Under the pieces are notes generated by a model. That model was not told the DNA's origin. It ran no database searches and saw only the letters and a list, made by a program, of their open reading frames with translations. The translations under genes were made by a program, and so were the position numbers. Shown piece after piece: positions 9,569 through 18,786 of a stretch of 64,000 nt of DNA. The stretch is from Tsukamurella sp. PLM1 (GTDB lineage Bacteria > Actinomycetota > Actinomycetes > Mycobacteriales > Mycobacteriaceae). The stretch's first letter is position 1, and every line of letters starts with the position of its first letter. The DNA lies in NCBI RefSeq assembly GCF_023168325.1, contig NZ_AP025688.1, forward strand, positions 2,666,001 to 2,730,000. The letters are read 5' to 3'.

Positions 9569-11297
9569 GCCGCGCTCCCCGCCGTCGCCTGGCTGCCGGC
9601 GATCTCCTGATAGGTGGGACAGGTCTCGAGCAGTTCGGCGTGGATGCCGTGGCCGACCACCTCGCCGTCCTCGAGGACGAGGATCTGGTCGGCGCCCGCG
9701 ATCGTCGAGATGCGCTGCGCCACGATGAAGACGGTGGCGTCCCGGGTGCGGGGCCGCAGCGCGGCGCGCAGCTTCGCGTCGGTCGCGAGGTCGAGCGCCG
9801 AGAAGCTGTCGTCGAACAGATACACCGCCGGCTTCGCGACCAGTGCCCGGGCGATGGCGAGCCGCTGCCGCTGCCCGCCGGACACGTTCGTCCCGCCCTG
9901 GGCGATCGGCGCGTCGAGCCCGCCCAGCTCGGTGACGAAGTCCTCCGCCTGCGCGATCCGCAGCGCCTCGGCGAGTTCCTCGTCGGTCGCGTCGGGGTCG
10001 CCGAACCGCAGGTTACTCGCGACGGTGCCGCTGAACAGGTATGCGCGCTGGGGCACCAGGCCCACGTGTCCCCACAGGGCGTCCGAGCGGAGGTCGCGCA
10101 CGTCGACGCCGTCGTAGCGCACCGCGCCGCCGGTGGCGTCGAACAGCCGCGCCAGCAGGTTGATCAGCGTGGTCTTCCCCGAGCCGGTGGACCCGATGAT
10201 CGCGACCGTCTCCCCCGGCCGCGCGATGAGGTCGACGCTTCGGAGTACCGGTTGCGCAGCACGGGATAGCACATCGTGACGCCGTCGAGCTCGACCGCGC
10301 CGGTGATCGCGCGCAGGGCGGCCGGGTGCTCCGCCGGCGCCACGGTGGGCGTCGTCGCGAGCACGTCGGAGATGCGGTCCGCCGCGACCGAGGCGCGCGG
10401 CACCATCATCACCATGAAGGTCGCCATCATCACCGACATGAGGATCTGCATCATGTACTGCATGTAGGCGGTCACCGAGCCGATCTGGGCGGAACCGTCG
10501 GCGATGAGGTGAGAGCCGAACCACCACACGGCGACCGTGGAGAGGTTGAGCACCAGCATGACCCACGGGAACATGATCGCCATCAGCCGCATGACGCGCA
10601 CCGAGGCGTCGGTGAGCGCGGTGTTGGCACCGTCGAACCGCTCGCGTTCGACGGGCTCCCGGACGAACGCCCGGATCACCCTGACGCCCGTGAGTTGTTC
10701 GCGCAGTACGCGGTTCACGGCGTCGAGCCGCGTCTGGACCAGCCGGAAGCCGGGGATCATCTGCGCGATCACCACGCCGAGGACTGCGCCGAGCACCGGT
10801 ACCGCGACCACCATCAGCCACGCCAGATCCGCCTCCTCGCGGACGGCCATGACGACGCCGCCGACGGCCATGAACGGCGCCTGGATCATCATCGACAGCG
10901 TCATCAGCACCAGCAGCTGCACCTGCTGGACGTCGTTGGTGGTGCGCGTGATCAGCGACGCCGCGCCGAACGTCGAGACCTCGCGGCCCGAGAACCTCCC
11001 GACCGCGCCGAACAGCGCGCGCCGCGTGTCGCGACCGAACGCCATCGCGCTCCGCGCGGCGAAGTAGGTGGCGCCGCCCGCCGCGACCACCTGGGCCAGC
11101 GTGATCGCGAGCATGATCCCGCCCATCCGCCAGATGTAGCCGGTGTCGCCCGGCGTGATGCCGAGGTCGATGATCTTGGCGTTGATGCTGGGCAGCACCA
11201 GGTTCGCGATCACGCTGACCAACTGGAACACCGCGACCGCGAGCAGCCACGGCCGGTAGGGCCGCAGGTGCGCGGCGACGAGTCTGACGAGGTTCAC
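9565..11297 (-). CDS. ABC exporter half-transporter, partner A (apparent frameshift near 10262)
   Basis: Reconstructed length is 577 residues. The N-terminal membrane domain begins MNLVRLVAAHLRPYRPWLL at a GTG overlapping the tetR stop (GTGA). The reading frame breaks near 10262: GVTMCYP in one frame continues as AAQPVLRSVDLIARPGE in the next, and one restored G (CCCGTGC to CCCGGTGC) joins them. The ATPase domain has Walker A GSTGSGKTTL, a consensus signature VSGGQRQRL, and Walker B VYLFDDSFSALD, in which Asp replaces the catalytic Glu. This is the degenerate-site half of the heterodimer. The break is probably a sequence error; if real, the exporter would be dead. Confidence 0.86.
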
Positions 11298-11929
11298 GGG
11301 GCTGATCCTTCGCGCGGTGGGCGGCTGGGCTGGGCTGAGATCCCGTCGAGCAGGACGTCGACGATGCGGTGCGGCGACAGGACGTGCCCATCGCTGATGT
11401 GCGGGTGGCTGCCGGAGAACGTGAGCAGGCGCAGCAGATGGATCGCCTCCTCCGGTGGAACGGACAGCTGGTCGGCGTCGTCGCCGATCACGCCGCGGAG
11501 CCGGGACACGAGCGCGGGGCCGCCCTCCTTCGCCCGACGGTCCGCGTCCCCATCGCGCCGGTGCGGCGGTGCGACGAGGCCGAGTGCGTCCATGAGGCCG
11601 AAGATCCGCTGGAACCGGGCCTGCACGATCTCGGTGAACCGGTAGAGGCGCTGACGGAGCGGCTGCGCCGGGTCGATGGCGTCGATCTCGGCGAGGAGCG
11701 GCGCGGGGTCGAACGACTCGGTCATCACCGCGTCGAGCAGGTCCTCCTTCGAGTCGAAGACCCGGAAGATCGTGCCCTCCGCGACGCCCGCGGCGGCGGC
11801 GATCTGCTTGGTGGTGGGGACGGTGCCGTGGTCGAGGAGCGCGTCCCGCGTGGCGGCGATCAGCGCCGCACGCCGCTCGTCGGGCGGCAGGTGCGGCGCG
11901 CGGGATCGGGTGTCGTTAGCCGCGGGCAC
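11294..11929 (-). CDS. TetR-family repressor of the adjacent ABC exporter
   Basis: About 211 residues with an N-terminal TetR helix-turn-helix (RDALLDHGTVPTTKQIAAAA, then GVAEGTIFRVFDSKEDLL) and a variable ligand-binding C-terminus. The longer reading begins at 11959, but that GTG lies inside a 16-bp palindrome that looks like the operator. A -10-like TAGTCT (11942-11937) lies 7 nt before the GTG at 11929, so I prefer MPAANDTRSRAPH as a leaderless start. The gene overlaps the first exporter gene by 4 bp, so all three form one operon, probably autorepressed and induced by a transporter substrate. Confidence 0.85.
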   Translation of the reverse strand: MPAANDTRSRAPHLPPDERRAALIAATRDALLDHGTVPTTKQIAAAAGVAEGTIFRVFDSKEDLLDAVMTESFDPAPLLAEIDAIDPAQPLRQRLYRFTEIVQARFQRIFGLMDALGLVAPPHRRDGDADRRAKEGGPALVSRLRGVIGDDADQLSVPPEEAIHLLRLLTFSGSHPHISDGHVLSPHRIVDVLLDGISAQPSRPPREGSAP

Positions 11930-11963
11930 GAATGTGAGACTACAGATGTGAGTGCCCACTCAC
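11930..11963 (-). promoter_or_regulatory. tetR operon promoter and operator
   Basis: A perfect inverted repeat, GTGAGTG-CC-CACTCAC (11948-11963), lies just upstream of a -10-like TAGTCT (11942-11937 on the minus strand). It occupies the spacer position of the promoter, where a bound TetR dimer would block RNA polymerase. This fits autoregulation of tetR and the exporter genes. Seen directly in sequence; binding is inferred. Confidence 0.6.
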
Positions 11964-12017
11964 AATTGGTTTTCCGTTCGCCCGCGGCGAATCGGGCGAT
12001 TGCGGACGCGGCGCCGA

Positions 12018-12706
12018 TCAGCCGAGCAGATCCTCCAGCGCGCCGTCGAGATCCGGATAGGCGAACCGGTGGCCCGCAGCCGGCAGCACCGTCGAGGTGG
12101 CGTGCCGGCCCGTGAGTCCGAGCGCGGGATCGCTCCGCATGCCGATCGCGCCGAGTGCGAGCACGCGCGCCGGCGTCGGCGGCGCGAACGGGCGATGCAG
12201 GTGGCGGCGCAGCGCGCGCATCAGGTCGGCGTTGCGGACGGGGTTCGGCGCGGCGGCCACGACCACGCCGTCCGGCACCTCGACACCGGGCTCGATGCCG
12301 AGGCCCGCGCGGACGACCGCGAGCCAGTCGTCGCGGTGGATCCAGCTGAACCACTGCCTGCCGTCGCCCAGGCTGCCGCCGAGGAAGGTCCTGGTGACGC
12401 CGACCATCTTGGCCATCGCGGGCGAGTCCGTGTCGAGCACGATCGAGGTGCGCAGCACCGTGAGGTGTTCGGTCTCGGCGTCGGCGACCGCCTCCTCCCA
12501 CGGCCGCGCAACACCCGTCATCTGCGGCAGCCCATGCTCCGGCAGCGGGGTGTCCTCAGTGCACCACCGCTCCCCGCGTCGCTCCAGATCGCGGTGGTGC
12601 CGCCCGCAATGACCACGTGGAGCGGCGCGTCGACGCGCGGCGGACCGGCGAGCATCGCGAGCCGGGCCAGACTCGTATCGGCGTCCGCGGCGAACCGGCG
12701 GGCCAC
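12018..12706 (-). pseudogene. N-terminally truncated SDR/epimerase (YfcH/TIGR01777-like) with a frameshift near 12573
   Basis: The readable protein runs HVVIAGGTTAIWSDAG, then after restoring one G in a GGGG run near 12573, ERWCTEDTPLPEHGL, then LTVLRTSIVLDTDSP and WFSWIHRDDW, ending FAYPDLDGALEDLLG. This is the C-terminal two thirds of a TIGR01777-type nucleotide-sugar-epimerase-like protein. The usual first 70-80 residues with the Rossmann GxxGxxG motif are absent: the space upstream belongs to another gene, and the best start is the GTG at 12706. It is therefore either a decayed gene or affected by a larger assembly loss. Function in this family is poorly defined. Confidence 0.55.
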
Positions 12707-12735
12707 GAGGCGGTCGAAGAGCGGTCCGGACGCAG

Positions 12736-13388
12736 CTATCGTGCCGGCACGGGGCGGTCGTCGGAGCCGGGGGCGACCCGATCGGTGTAGCCGGGGAGCA
12801 GGGCGGACACGCCGAAGCGGGCACCGTCGTCCGGCATGACCTGCACGCACCGCACCCCGGGGCGACCGGACACAGCGCGGAGCGCGTCGCCCGAGCCCCA
12901 CACCACCACGCCGACCACCGCCGGCACGCCGGCGCGCAATCGCGACGCGGTCACCCGGGCGATCGCCTCGCCCCGCGCACCGGGTGCCACGAGGCCGGGC
13001 ATCGCCAGCGCCGCCAGCTCGTTCACCGCGCGCACGCCCTCGAGACTCTGGCCGGGGGCCACCGTCGCGGTGGGGGTCGCGACGCCGGGGATGCGCACCC
13101 GGACCAGGACCCGGCCGATCCGGTCCAGCGACCCGAGGCGGTCCCACACCTCGTCGGGCGTCCACTCCGAGGTCGGAGAGACCAGGGCCCAGCGCCGCTC
13201 CCCGCGGGCGCGGCAGCCAGGGACGCGCGGGCCTCGCCGGGGTACTCCGCCACCGCCTGGCCGGACTCGGGCCCGAGGCGCGCGTCCGTGGGACGCATCG
13301 TCGGGGACGGGGTCGCGGAGCCGAGCCAATAGGCCAGGCCCAGCGCGACGACGAGAAGCGCGCCCCAGCCCGCGAGCGTGCGGCTCAC
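12736..13388 (-). CDS. Membrane-anchored protein of unknown function (apparent frameshift near 13200)
   Basis: I do not recognise a family. The GTG at 13388 overlaps the rluD stop (GTGA), giving [20 protein letters not shown], an N-terminal membrane anchor, then a short linker ([20 protein letters not shown]). One restored G in the GGGG run near 13200 joins [10 protein letters not shown] to [19 protein letters not shown], making about 217 residues. The rest is a mixed alpha/beta extracytoplasmic domain ([36 protein letters not shown]). It is coupled to lspA-rluD, suggesting an envelope role, but no catalytic motif is visible. Confidence 0.6.
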
Positions 13389-14311
13389 GCGTCGCGCAGA
13401 ACGTCCAGGGCGTGCTGCAGGTCGTCGGGGTAGGGCGAGGTGAACTCCACGTACTCCCCATTCGTGGGGTGCGTGAAGCCGAGCGTCCGGGCGTGCAGCC
13501 ACTGCCGGTCCAGGCCCAGCTTCTTCGCGAGCACCGGATCGGAGCCGTAGGTCTGGTCGCCGCAGCACGGGTGGTGCAGCGCGGCGAAGTGCACCCGGAT
13601 CTGGTGCGTGCGGCCCGTCTCGAGATGCACGTCCAGCAGCGTCGCTGCCTGGAAGGCCTCGATCGTGTCGTAGTGCGTGATCGACGGCTTGCCGTCCTTG
13701 GTGACCGCGAACTTCCAGTCGGAGCTGCGGTGCCGGCCGATCGGCGCGTCGATGGTGCCGGACATCGGGTCGGGGTGGCCCTGCACGAGCGCGTGGTACC
13801 GCTTGTCGACGGTGCGCTGCTTGAACGCCCGCTTGAGCACCGTGTAGGCGCGCTCCGAGACGGCGACGGCCATGACGCCGGAGGTGCCCACGTCGAGCCG
13901 GTGCACGATGCCCTGCCGTTCGGGCGCGCCCGAGGTGGAGATCCGGAAGCCGGCGGCCGCGAGTCCGCCGATCACGGTCGGACCCGTCCAGCCGACGGAC
14001 GCGTGCGCGGCGACGCCCACGGGCTTGTCGACGACCACGATGTCGTCGTCGGAGTAGAGGACGTCCATGCCCTCCACCGGTTCGGCGACGATCTCGAGCG
14101 GCCGCGCGGGCTCCGGCAGCGTCACGTCGAGCAGCGCGCCGGCGTGCAGCTTGTCGGACTTGCCGACCGGCACACCGTCGAGCGTCACGGAGCCCTCGGC
14201 CGCGAGCTCGGAGACGACGGTGCGCGAGAGGCCCAGCAGGCGCGCGACGCCCGCGTCGACCCGCAGACCGTCGAGCCCGTCGGGGACGGGCATGGTGCGT
14301 GACTCACGCAT
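13385..14311 (-). CDS. rluD: RluA/RluD-family 23S rRNA pseudouridine synthase
   Basis: 308 residues: an N-terminal S4 RNA-binding domain ([20 protein letters not shown]... [13 protein letters not shown]), then the pseudouridine synthase fold with the catalytic aspartate in [16 protein letters not shown] and the later [17 protein letters not shown] motif. The family isomerises uridines in the helix 69 region of 23S rRNA, or related sites. I place the start at 14311 ([15 protein letters not shown]), overlapping the lspA stop by 8 bp; an ATG at 14293 is the alternative. The lspA-rluD order matches Mycobacterium (Rv1539-Rv1540). The exact target uridines cannot be told from sequence. Confidence 0.9.
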   Translation of the reverse strand: MRESRTMPVPDGLDGLRVDAGVARLLGLSRTVVSELAAEGSVTLDGVPVGKSDKLHAGALLDVTLPEPARPLEIVAEPVEGMDVLYSDDDIVVVDKPVGVAAHASVGWTGPTVIGGLAAAGFRISTSGAPERQGIVHRLDVGTSGVMAVAVSERAYTVLKRAFKQRTVDKRYHALVQGHPDPMSGTIDAPIGRHRSSDWKFAVTKDGKPSITHYDTIEAFQAATLLDVHLETGRTHQIRVHFAALHHPCCGDQTYGSDPVLAKKLGLDRQWLHARTLGFTHPTNGEYVEFTSPYPDDLQHALDVLRDA

Positions 14312-14858
14312 CGGTGGTGGCCTCCTGCTTCTTCTGGCCGAAGCCCTCGTACGGGTCCTTACCGAGCAGCGTGAGCCCGATGAGGAGCACGGCGGCGCAG
14401 CTGATCGCGCTATCGGCCGTGTTGAACACCGGGAACCAGTCACCGACCGAGAAGAAGTCGATCACGTGCCCGCGGAACACCCCGGGCGCCCGGAAGATCC
14501 GGTCGCTGAGGTTGCCGAGCGCTCCGCCCAGCACCAGCCCCAGGCCGATGGCCCACGGGATCGAGGTGAGCCGGCTCCCCATCCGCACGATCCAGATCAC
14601 CACGCCCACCGCGACGAGCGTGAGCACCCACGTGTAACCCGTGGCCATCGAGAACGCCGCGCCCGGGTTCTTCACGAAGATCAGACTGAACGGGCCGAGC
14701 ACCTCGATCTTCTCGCCGTAGCTCATGTTCCGCACGACCCACGTCTTGGCGGCCAGGTCGATCAGCAGCACCGCGAGCGCGACCAGCGGCAGGAGTATGC
14801 GGGGGTTCCGATACCAGCTCGGCCGGGCGGTCACGGGGGAATCCATGCGTTCCATCAT
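14304..14858 (-). CDS. lspA: Lipoprotein signal peptidase (signal peptidase II)
   Basis: 184 residues with four predicted membrane helices. The two catalytic aspartates are in the family motifs GNLSDRIFR and FNTADSAI. LspA cleaves diacylglyceryl-prolipoproteins just before the lipid-modified cysteine; several candidate substrates are encoded in this window (genes at 14875, 15863, 51988, 54834 and 63608). The first ATG (MMERMDS) is used; a later ATG at 14846 is possible. It starts a unit with rluD and the unknown membrane protein, and is divergent from a lipoprotein gene only 16 bp away. Confidence 0.95.
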   Translation of the reverse strand: MMERMDSPVTARPSWYRNPRILLPLVALAVLLIDLAAKTWVVRNMSYGEKIEVLGPFSLIFVKNPGAAFSMATGYTWVLTLVAVGVVIWIVRMGSRLTSIPWAIGLGLVLGGALGNLSDRIFRAPGVFRGHVIDFFSVGDWFPVFNTADSAISCAAVLLIGLTLLGKDPYEGFGQKKQEATTDA

Positions 14859-14874
14859 CCACTACGGTGGCAGT

Positions 14875-15840
14875 GTGCATGGCAGGCGGTGGCGGCTGGT
14901 TCCGGTCCTCGTGGCGGCGGGCGTCGCCGTGGGGGCGTGCGGCGACGGTGGCGCGCCGGGCAGTGAATCCGTGGCGAGCTCCGCGCCCCCGTCCGTCGCC
15001 GCGCCCGCGCCGGCGGCCGGCTGCACCCAGGACCCACCCGCGCTGCCGGCCGGCGCCGTGACCGTCGACGTGCCGCAGGCGACGGTCGTGCTCGGCGATC
15101 CGGGGACCGGCGAGCGCCGGGCCCTCGCCGTGCGCCCCACTGCGGTCGCCGAGTACGGGCTGTTCACCAACACGCTGCAGGTGTCCCAGGTCGCGGGTGA
15201 GCAGCCGTCGGGCGGCAACCGGGACGTCACGCTGCCGATGTCCGCGCAGCCCACCTGCGCGGATCCCCTCGACGTCTACCTGTTCTTCGGGGCGCCGCGT
15301 TCCACCGACACCGCGATGACGAAGGCGCTGGAGCCGGCGGCGGGCACCGTCGGGCGGGCCCGGCTCGCGCCGTCCGGGGAGGTGCGCTCGTTCACGATCG
15401 CGGCGCCCGCGGGCATCGCCGCGGAGGCCCAGGCCACGTTCGAACAGGCACTGCTGCAGACGTTCCTGCGGCTCGTGCCGCTGCCCGCCGAGCCGGTCGG
15501 CGCGGGCGCCACCTGGACCGCGACGCGCGGCATCCGCGCGGACAGCACCCTGACCCAGACGATGCGGGTGACGCTCGCGGGCACCGTCGGCGCCCCCGAG
15601 CTGAAGGCCGAGGTCGAGGAGTCCCCCGACGACTCGGTGTTCCGGGTGCCGGGCAGCGATCAGGTGCTGACCATCGAGAGCTTCACGTCGGAGGGCTCCG
15701 GGACGATCGCGGTCGACCCCGCGAAGGCCTTCGGGCAGGGCGGGGTGCAGCTCGAGGGCGGGCGGACTCTCCTCGGCGACGATCCGGGCCGCAAACTGGT
15801 CCAGAAGACCGGCAGCGTGTACCGCTTCGGCCCGAAGTAA
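14875..15840 (+). CDS. Putative secreted lipoprotein of unknown function
   Basis: 321 residues. It begins MHGRRWRLVPVLVAAGVAVG followed by ACGDGG, a lipoprotein signal peptide with the cysteine at about residue 22. The mature part has an Ala/Pro/Ser linker and then a beta-rich domain with no motif I recognise (VLGDPGTGERRALAVRP; LFFGAPRSTDTAM; QGGVQLEGGRTLLGD). The GTG at 14875 is favoured because TACGGT, a -10-like hexamer, stands exactly 6 nt before it, as in leaderless transcripts. Divergent from lspA and convergent with the next lipoprotein gene. Confidence 0.7.
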   Translation: MHGRRWRLVPVLVAAGVAVGACGDGGAPGSESVASSAPPSVAAPAPAAGCTQDPPALPAGAVTVDVPQATVVLGDPGTGERRALAVRPTAVAEYGLFTNTLQVSQVAGEQPSGGNRDVTLPMSAQPTCADPLDVYLFFGAPRSTDTAMTKALEPAAGTVGRARLAPSGEVRSFTIAAPAGIAAEAQATFEQALLQTFLRLVPLPAEPVGAGATWTATRGIRADSTLTQTMRVTLAGTVGAPELKAEVEESPDDSVFRVPGSDQVLTIESFTSEGSGTIAVDPAKAFGQGGVQLEGGRTLLGDDPGRKLVQKTGSVYRFGPK

Positions 15841-15862
15841 CGCCCCGGCGCGACGCCCCGAC

Positions 15863-16357
15863 TCAGTGGCAGGACGGCGAATCCCGGCCCACCTGCGCGA
15901 TCATCTGGCAGGTGTAGGACCGCTGCAGCTTCCAGCTGCCGCCGTCGAATACGAGCGTCGCGTACGCCAACTGGTTGGTGCCGCCCATGAGGATGGAGAA
16001 CTGCGCCTTGGCCAACCCCGGCTGCTCCAGCACGGGCTTGCCGATGTGCCAGCTCACCTCGGGGTTGTCCTGACGGAGCTTGACGAGCTCGTCGAACAAC
16101 GGACCGTCGGCCTCGGTGGCGCCCTGCACCAGGTGCACCTTGTCGGCGAGCGGGACCTTCGGGTCCACCGCGCGCGCGAGCATCTCCTCGAGCTGCTGTG
16201 CGGACGGCGCCCGGTCCGCACTGTTCGACGGTGCCTCGGTCACCTGCGCGGCCGCCGAGGGCGCGCTGCTCCGCGCCGCGGGGTCATCCCCTCCGCACGC
16301 CGCGCAGCTCAGCGCGACGACGGCGATCAGAGGGGTGAGTGCGCCCCGTACGAGCAT
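15863..16357 (-). CDS. Small lipoprotein, MTB12-antigen-like
   Basis: 164 residues. The signal peptide is MLVRGALTPLIAVVALSCAA with lipid-cysteine context SCAACGGDD. After a short Ala/Ser linker comes a compact domain (VPLADKVHLVQGATEADG ... KAQFSILMGGTNQLAYATLV ... GGSWKLQRSYTCQMIAQVG) resembling the C-terminal domain of low-molecular-weight antigen MTB12 (CFP-2 type), whose role is unknown. The ATG at 16357 has a GGAGGTGG site 5-6 nt upstream. The family call is by pattern and moderate. Divergent from ansA. Confidence 0.65.
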   Translation of the reverse strand: MLVRGALTPLIAVVALSCAACGGDDPAARSSAPSAAAQVTEAPSNSADRAPSAQQLEEMLARAVDPKVPLADKVHLVQGATEADGPLFDELVKLRQDNPEVSWHIGKPVLEQPGLAKAQFSILMGGTNQLAYATLVFDGGSWKLQRSYTCQMIAQVGRDSPSCH

Positions 16358-16455
16358 CGGGATCCACCTCCGTTCAGCCGTTGCTTCGCCGCCTCCACTA
16401 TGCCAAACGGCGCGGCGCCCGATCGGTGCCGTACCCCGCGTGCGATGCTGCTCAC

Positions 16456-17400
16456 ATGGTGGAAGTGATCGTGCTCGCCACGGGCGGGACCATCGCCAGC
16501 CGGCACGACGGGTCCGGGGCGGCGGTCCCCGCGGACGACGGTGCCGCGCTCGTCGGTTCCGCGGGCGCCGTGCCGGGCGTGGCGGTGACGGTGCGCGACG
16601 TGGTCTCCTCCGACTCGTCGGCGTTGACCCTGGACCAGCTGGACGCGATCCGTGCGGCGGTCGCCGACGCGCTCGAATCCCCGTCCGTCGCCGGGGTGGT
16701 GGTGACGCACGGCACCGACACCATGGAAGAGACCTCACTCCTGGTCGACCTGTCGCACGGCGACCCGCGGCCGGTGGTGTTCACGGGTGCGCAGCACGCC
16801 GCCGATTCGCCCACCGCGGACGGCCCCGCGAACCTCGCGGAGGCCATCGCCGTCGCCGCCGACCCCGGCTACCGCGGACTCGGGGTGCTGCTGTCGTTCG
16901 CCGGGCAGGTGCAGACGGTGCGCGGCCTGATCAAGGCGTCGACGACCGCGCCGCAGCCGTTCACCGGCGGGCTCCCGGTCGCAGAGCTCGAGGGCTCGGC
17001 ACCGCACCGGCTGCTGACCAAGGCGGCGCCGGTCGCCGGGGTCCGGGTCGACGTCGTCGCCTCCTACCCGGGGGCCGACGGTGCCCTCGTCGACGCCGCG
17101 GTGTCCGCCGGTGCGCGCGGCATCGTGCTGGCGGGAACCGGCAGCGGCAACACCACGGTGGCGCTCGCGGATGCGGTCCGCCGCGCCCTGGCGGCGGGCG
17201 TCGTGGTCGTGGTGTCGACGCGGATCGCGTCCGGCCCCGTCGACGCCGCGTACGGCGGGGGCGGCGGCGCGGCCGACCTGGTGGCGGCCGGCGCGGTGCT
17301 GTCGCGACGGCTGCGGCCGGGACAGGCGCGGATCGTGCTGCTGGCGCTACTCGCCGCCGGCGTGGGCCCGCGGTGGATCGCCGCATACCTGGGCCGGTAG
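16456..17400 (+). CDS. ansA: L-asparaginase
   Basis: 314 residues. Both bacterial asparaginase signatures are present: LATGGTIASR near the N-terminus (catalytic Thr) and VVTHGTDTMEETSLL (Thr-Asp pair). It hydrolyses L-asparagine to aspartate and ammonia. No signal peptide is seen, so it is probably cytoplasmic. The position next to lspA/rluD matches the Rv1538c neighbourhood in Mycobacterium. The ATG at 16456 begins directly with the first strand of the fold (MVEVIVLATGG). The K+ transporter genes follow after 25 bp but seem to have their own promoter. Confidence 0.93.
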   Translation: MVEVIVLATGGTIASRHDGSGAAVPADDGAALVGSAGAVPGVAVTVRDVVSSDSSALTLDQLDAIRAAVADALESPSVAGVVVTHGTDTMEETSLLVDLSHGDPRPVVFTGAQHAADSPTADGPANLAEAIAVAADPGYRGLGVLLSFAGQVQTVRGLIKASTTAPQPFTGGLPVAELEGSAPHRLLTKAAPVAGVRVDVVASYPGADGALVDAAVSAGARGIVLAGTGSGNTTVALADAVRRALAAGVVVVVSTRIASGPVDAAYGGGGGAADLVAAGAVLSRRLRPGQARIVLLALLAAGVGPRWIAAYLGR

Positions 17401-17425
17401 TGCGGCATCGCGGTAGGTTCGCCTG

Positions 17426-18786
17426 ATGGCCAGAGCTATGGCCGGCCCGACGGGGCCGGCGCGCCTGATCGTCCTCGGTTTCGGGCTCGCGACGGTGCTC
17501 GGCACCGTCCTGTTGTCGCTACCGGTGGCGACGACGGACGGTCAGCGGCCCGGGCTGAGCACCGCGCTGTTCACCGCGACGTCCGCGGTGTGCGTGAACG
17601 GCCTGGCCGTGGTGGACACCGAAGCGCACTGGTCGACGTTCGGCGAGGTCGTGATCATGGTGCTCGTCCAGGTCGGCGGCCTGGGGATCATCTCGCTGGC
17701 GTCGCTGCTCGGGCTCCTCGTGGCCCGCCGGATCGGGCTGCGGATGCAGATCGTGGCGCAGGCCGAGAACAAGTCGCTCGACCTCGGCGAGAGCAAGCGG
17801 GTCGTGTTCGGCGTGGTCCGAGTGAGCCTCACGGTGGAGACGATCGTCGCGCTGTTCCTGTTCGCGCGCTTCGCGACCGGGTACGAGGTGAGCGTGGGCC
17901 GCGCGGCGTACCTGTCCGTGTTCCATGCGGTCACGGCGTACAACAACGCCGGTATCGCGCTGTACGGTGACAGCCTGACGCGGTTCGCCGGCGATCCGGC
18001 GATCCTCGTGCCGGTCATGGCGGCGATCGTGATCGGCGGCCTGGGTTTCCCCGTGATCTACGAGGTGACGAAGGCCGTGCGACGCCGGATCGGTCGGGAC
18101 ACCGCGCTGCTGCGCTGGTCACTGCACACCAAGCTCACCCTGATCACGTACTTCGCGCTGATGGTCATCGGGGTCGTGATGATCACGGCGTTCGAGTGGA
18201 CGAACCCGGACACGTTCGGGCCGAAGGACGTTCCCGGGAAGATCCTCTCGGGGCTGTTCGCCGGAATATCGCCCCGCACTGCGGGTTTCAACACGATCGA
18301 CGTGGGCGCGATGAACCCGACGTCTCTGCTGACGACCGACGTGCTGATGTTCATCGGCGGCGGCAGCGGCGGCGTCGCGGGCGGGATCAAGGTGACCACG
18401 TTCGCGATCCTCGCCTTCGTCATCTGGGCCGAGATCCGCGGAGAGCCGACGGTCCACGCGTTCGGCCGGCGGATCTCCGCCGGCGTCCAGCGGCAGGCCA
18501 TCACGGTGGCGCTGATGAGCGTGGGCACCGTGATGGTGGGAACGCTGACGCTGCTGCAACTGACCCACTTCGACCTCGACGCGGTGCTGTTCGAGGTGAT
18601 CTCGGCGTTCTCCACGGTGGGCCTGAGTACCGGGATCACCGACGAACTGCCCACCGCCGGGCGGATACTGCTGGTGGTCCTGATGTTCGCGGGGCGCCTG
18701 GCCCCGTCACTGTGGCGTCCGCGCTCGCCCTGCGCGAGCGCGAACGCCGCTACGAGTTGCCGGAGGAGCGTCCGATCGTTGGCTAA
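17426..18786 (+). CDS. TrkH/KtrB-type K+ channel subunit (apparent frameshift near 18700)
   Basis: About 453 residues with repeated membrane-pore-membrane units. K+ filter-like loops are visible (SAVCVNGLAVVD, AVTAYNNAGIAL, SPRTAGFNTIDV, FSTVGLSTGITD). The frame breaks near 18700: LMFAGRL continues as GPVTVASALALRERERRYEL when one G is restored (CTGGCCCC to CTGGGCCCC), ending ELPEERPIVG. As given, the frame instead runs on into the next gene, an artefact. A TAGGTT hexamer 6 nt before the ATG suggests leaderless expression. Forms a K+ uptake system with the overlapping RCK subunit. Confidence 0.88.

Noticed and set aside
7736-9610. 624-codon plus-strand frame over the ABC transporter gene
   Set aside because: Composition bias of GC-rich third positions; the minus-strand protein has full Walker and signature motifs.
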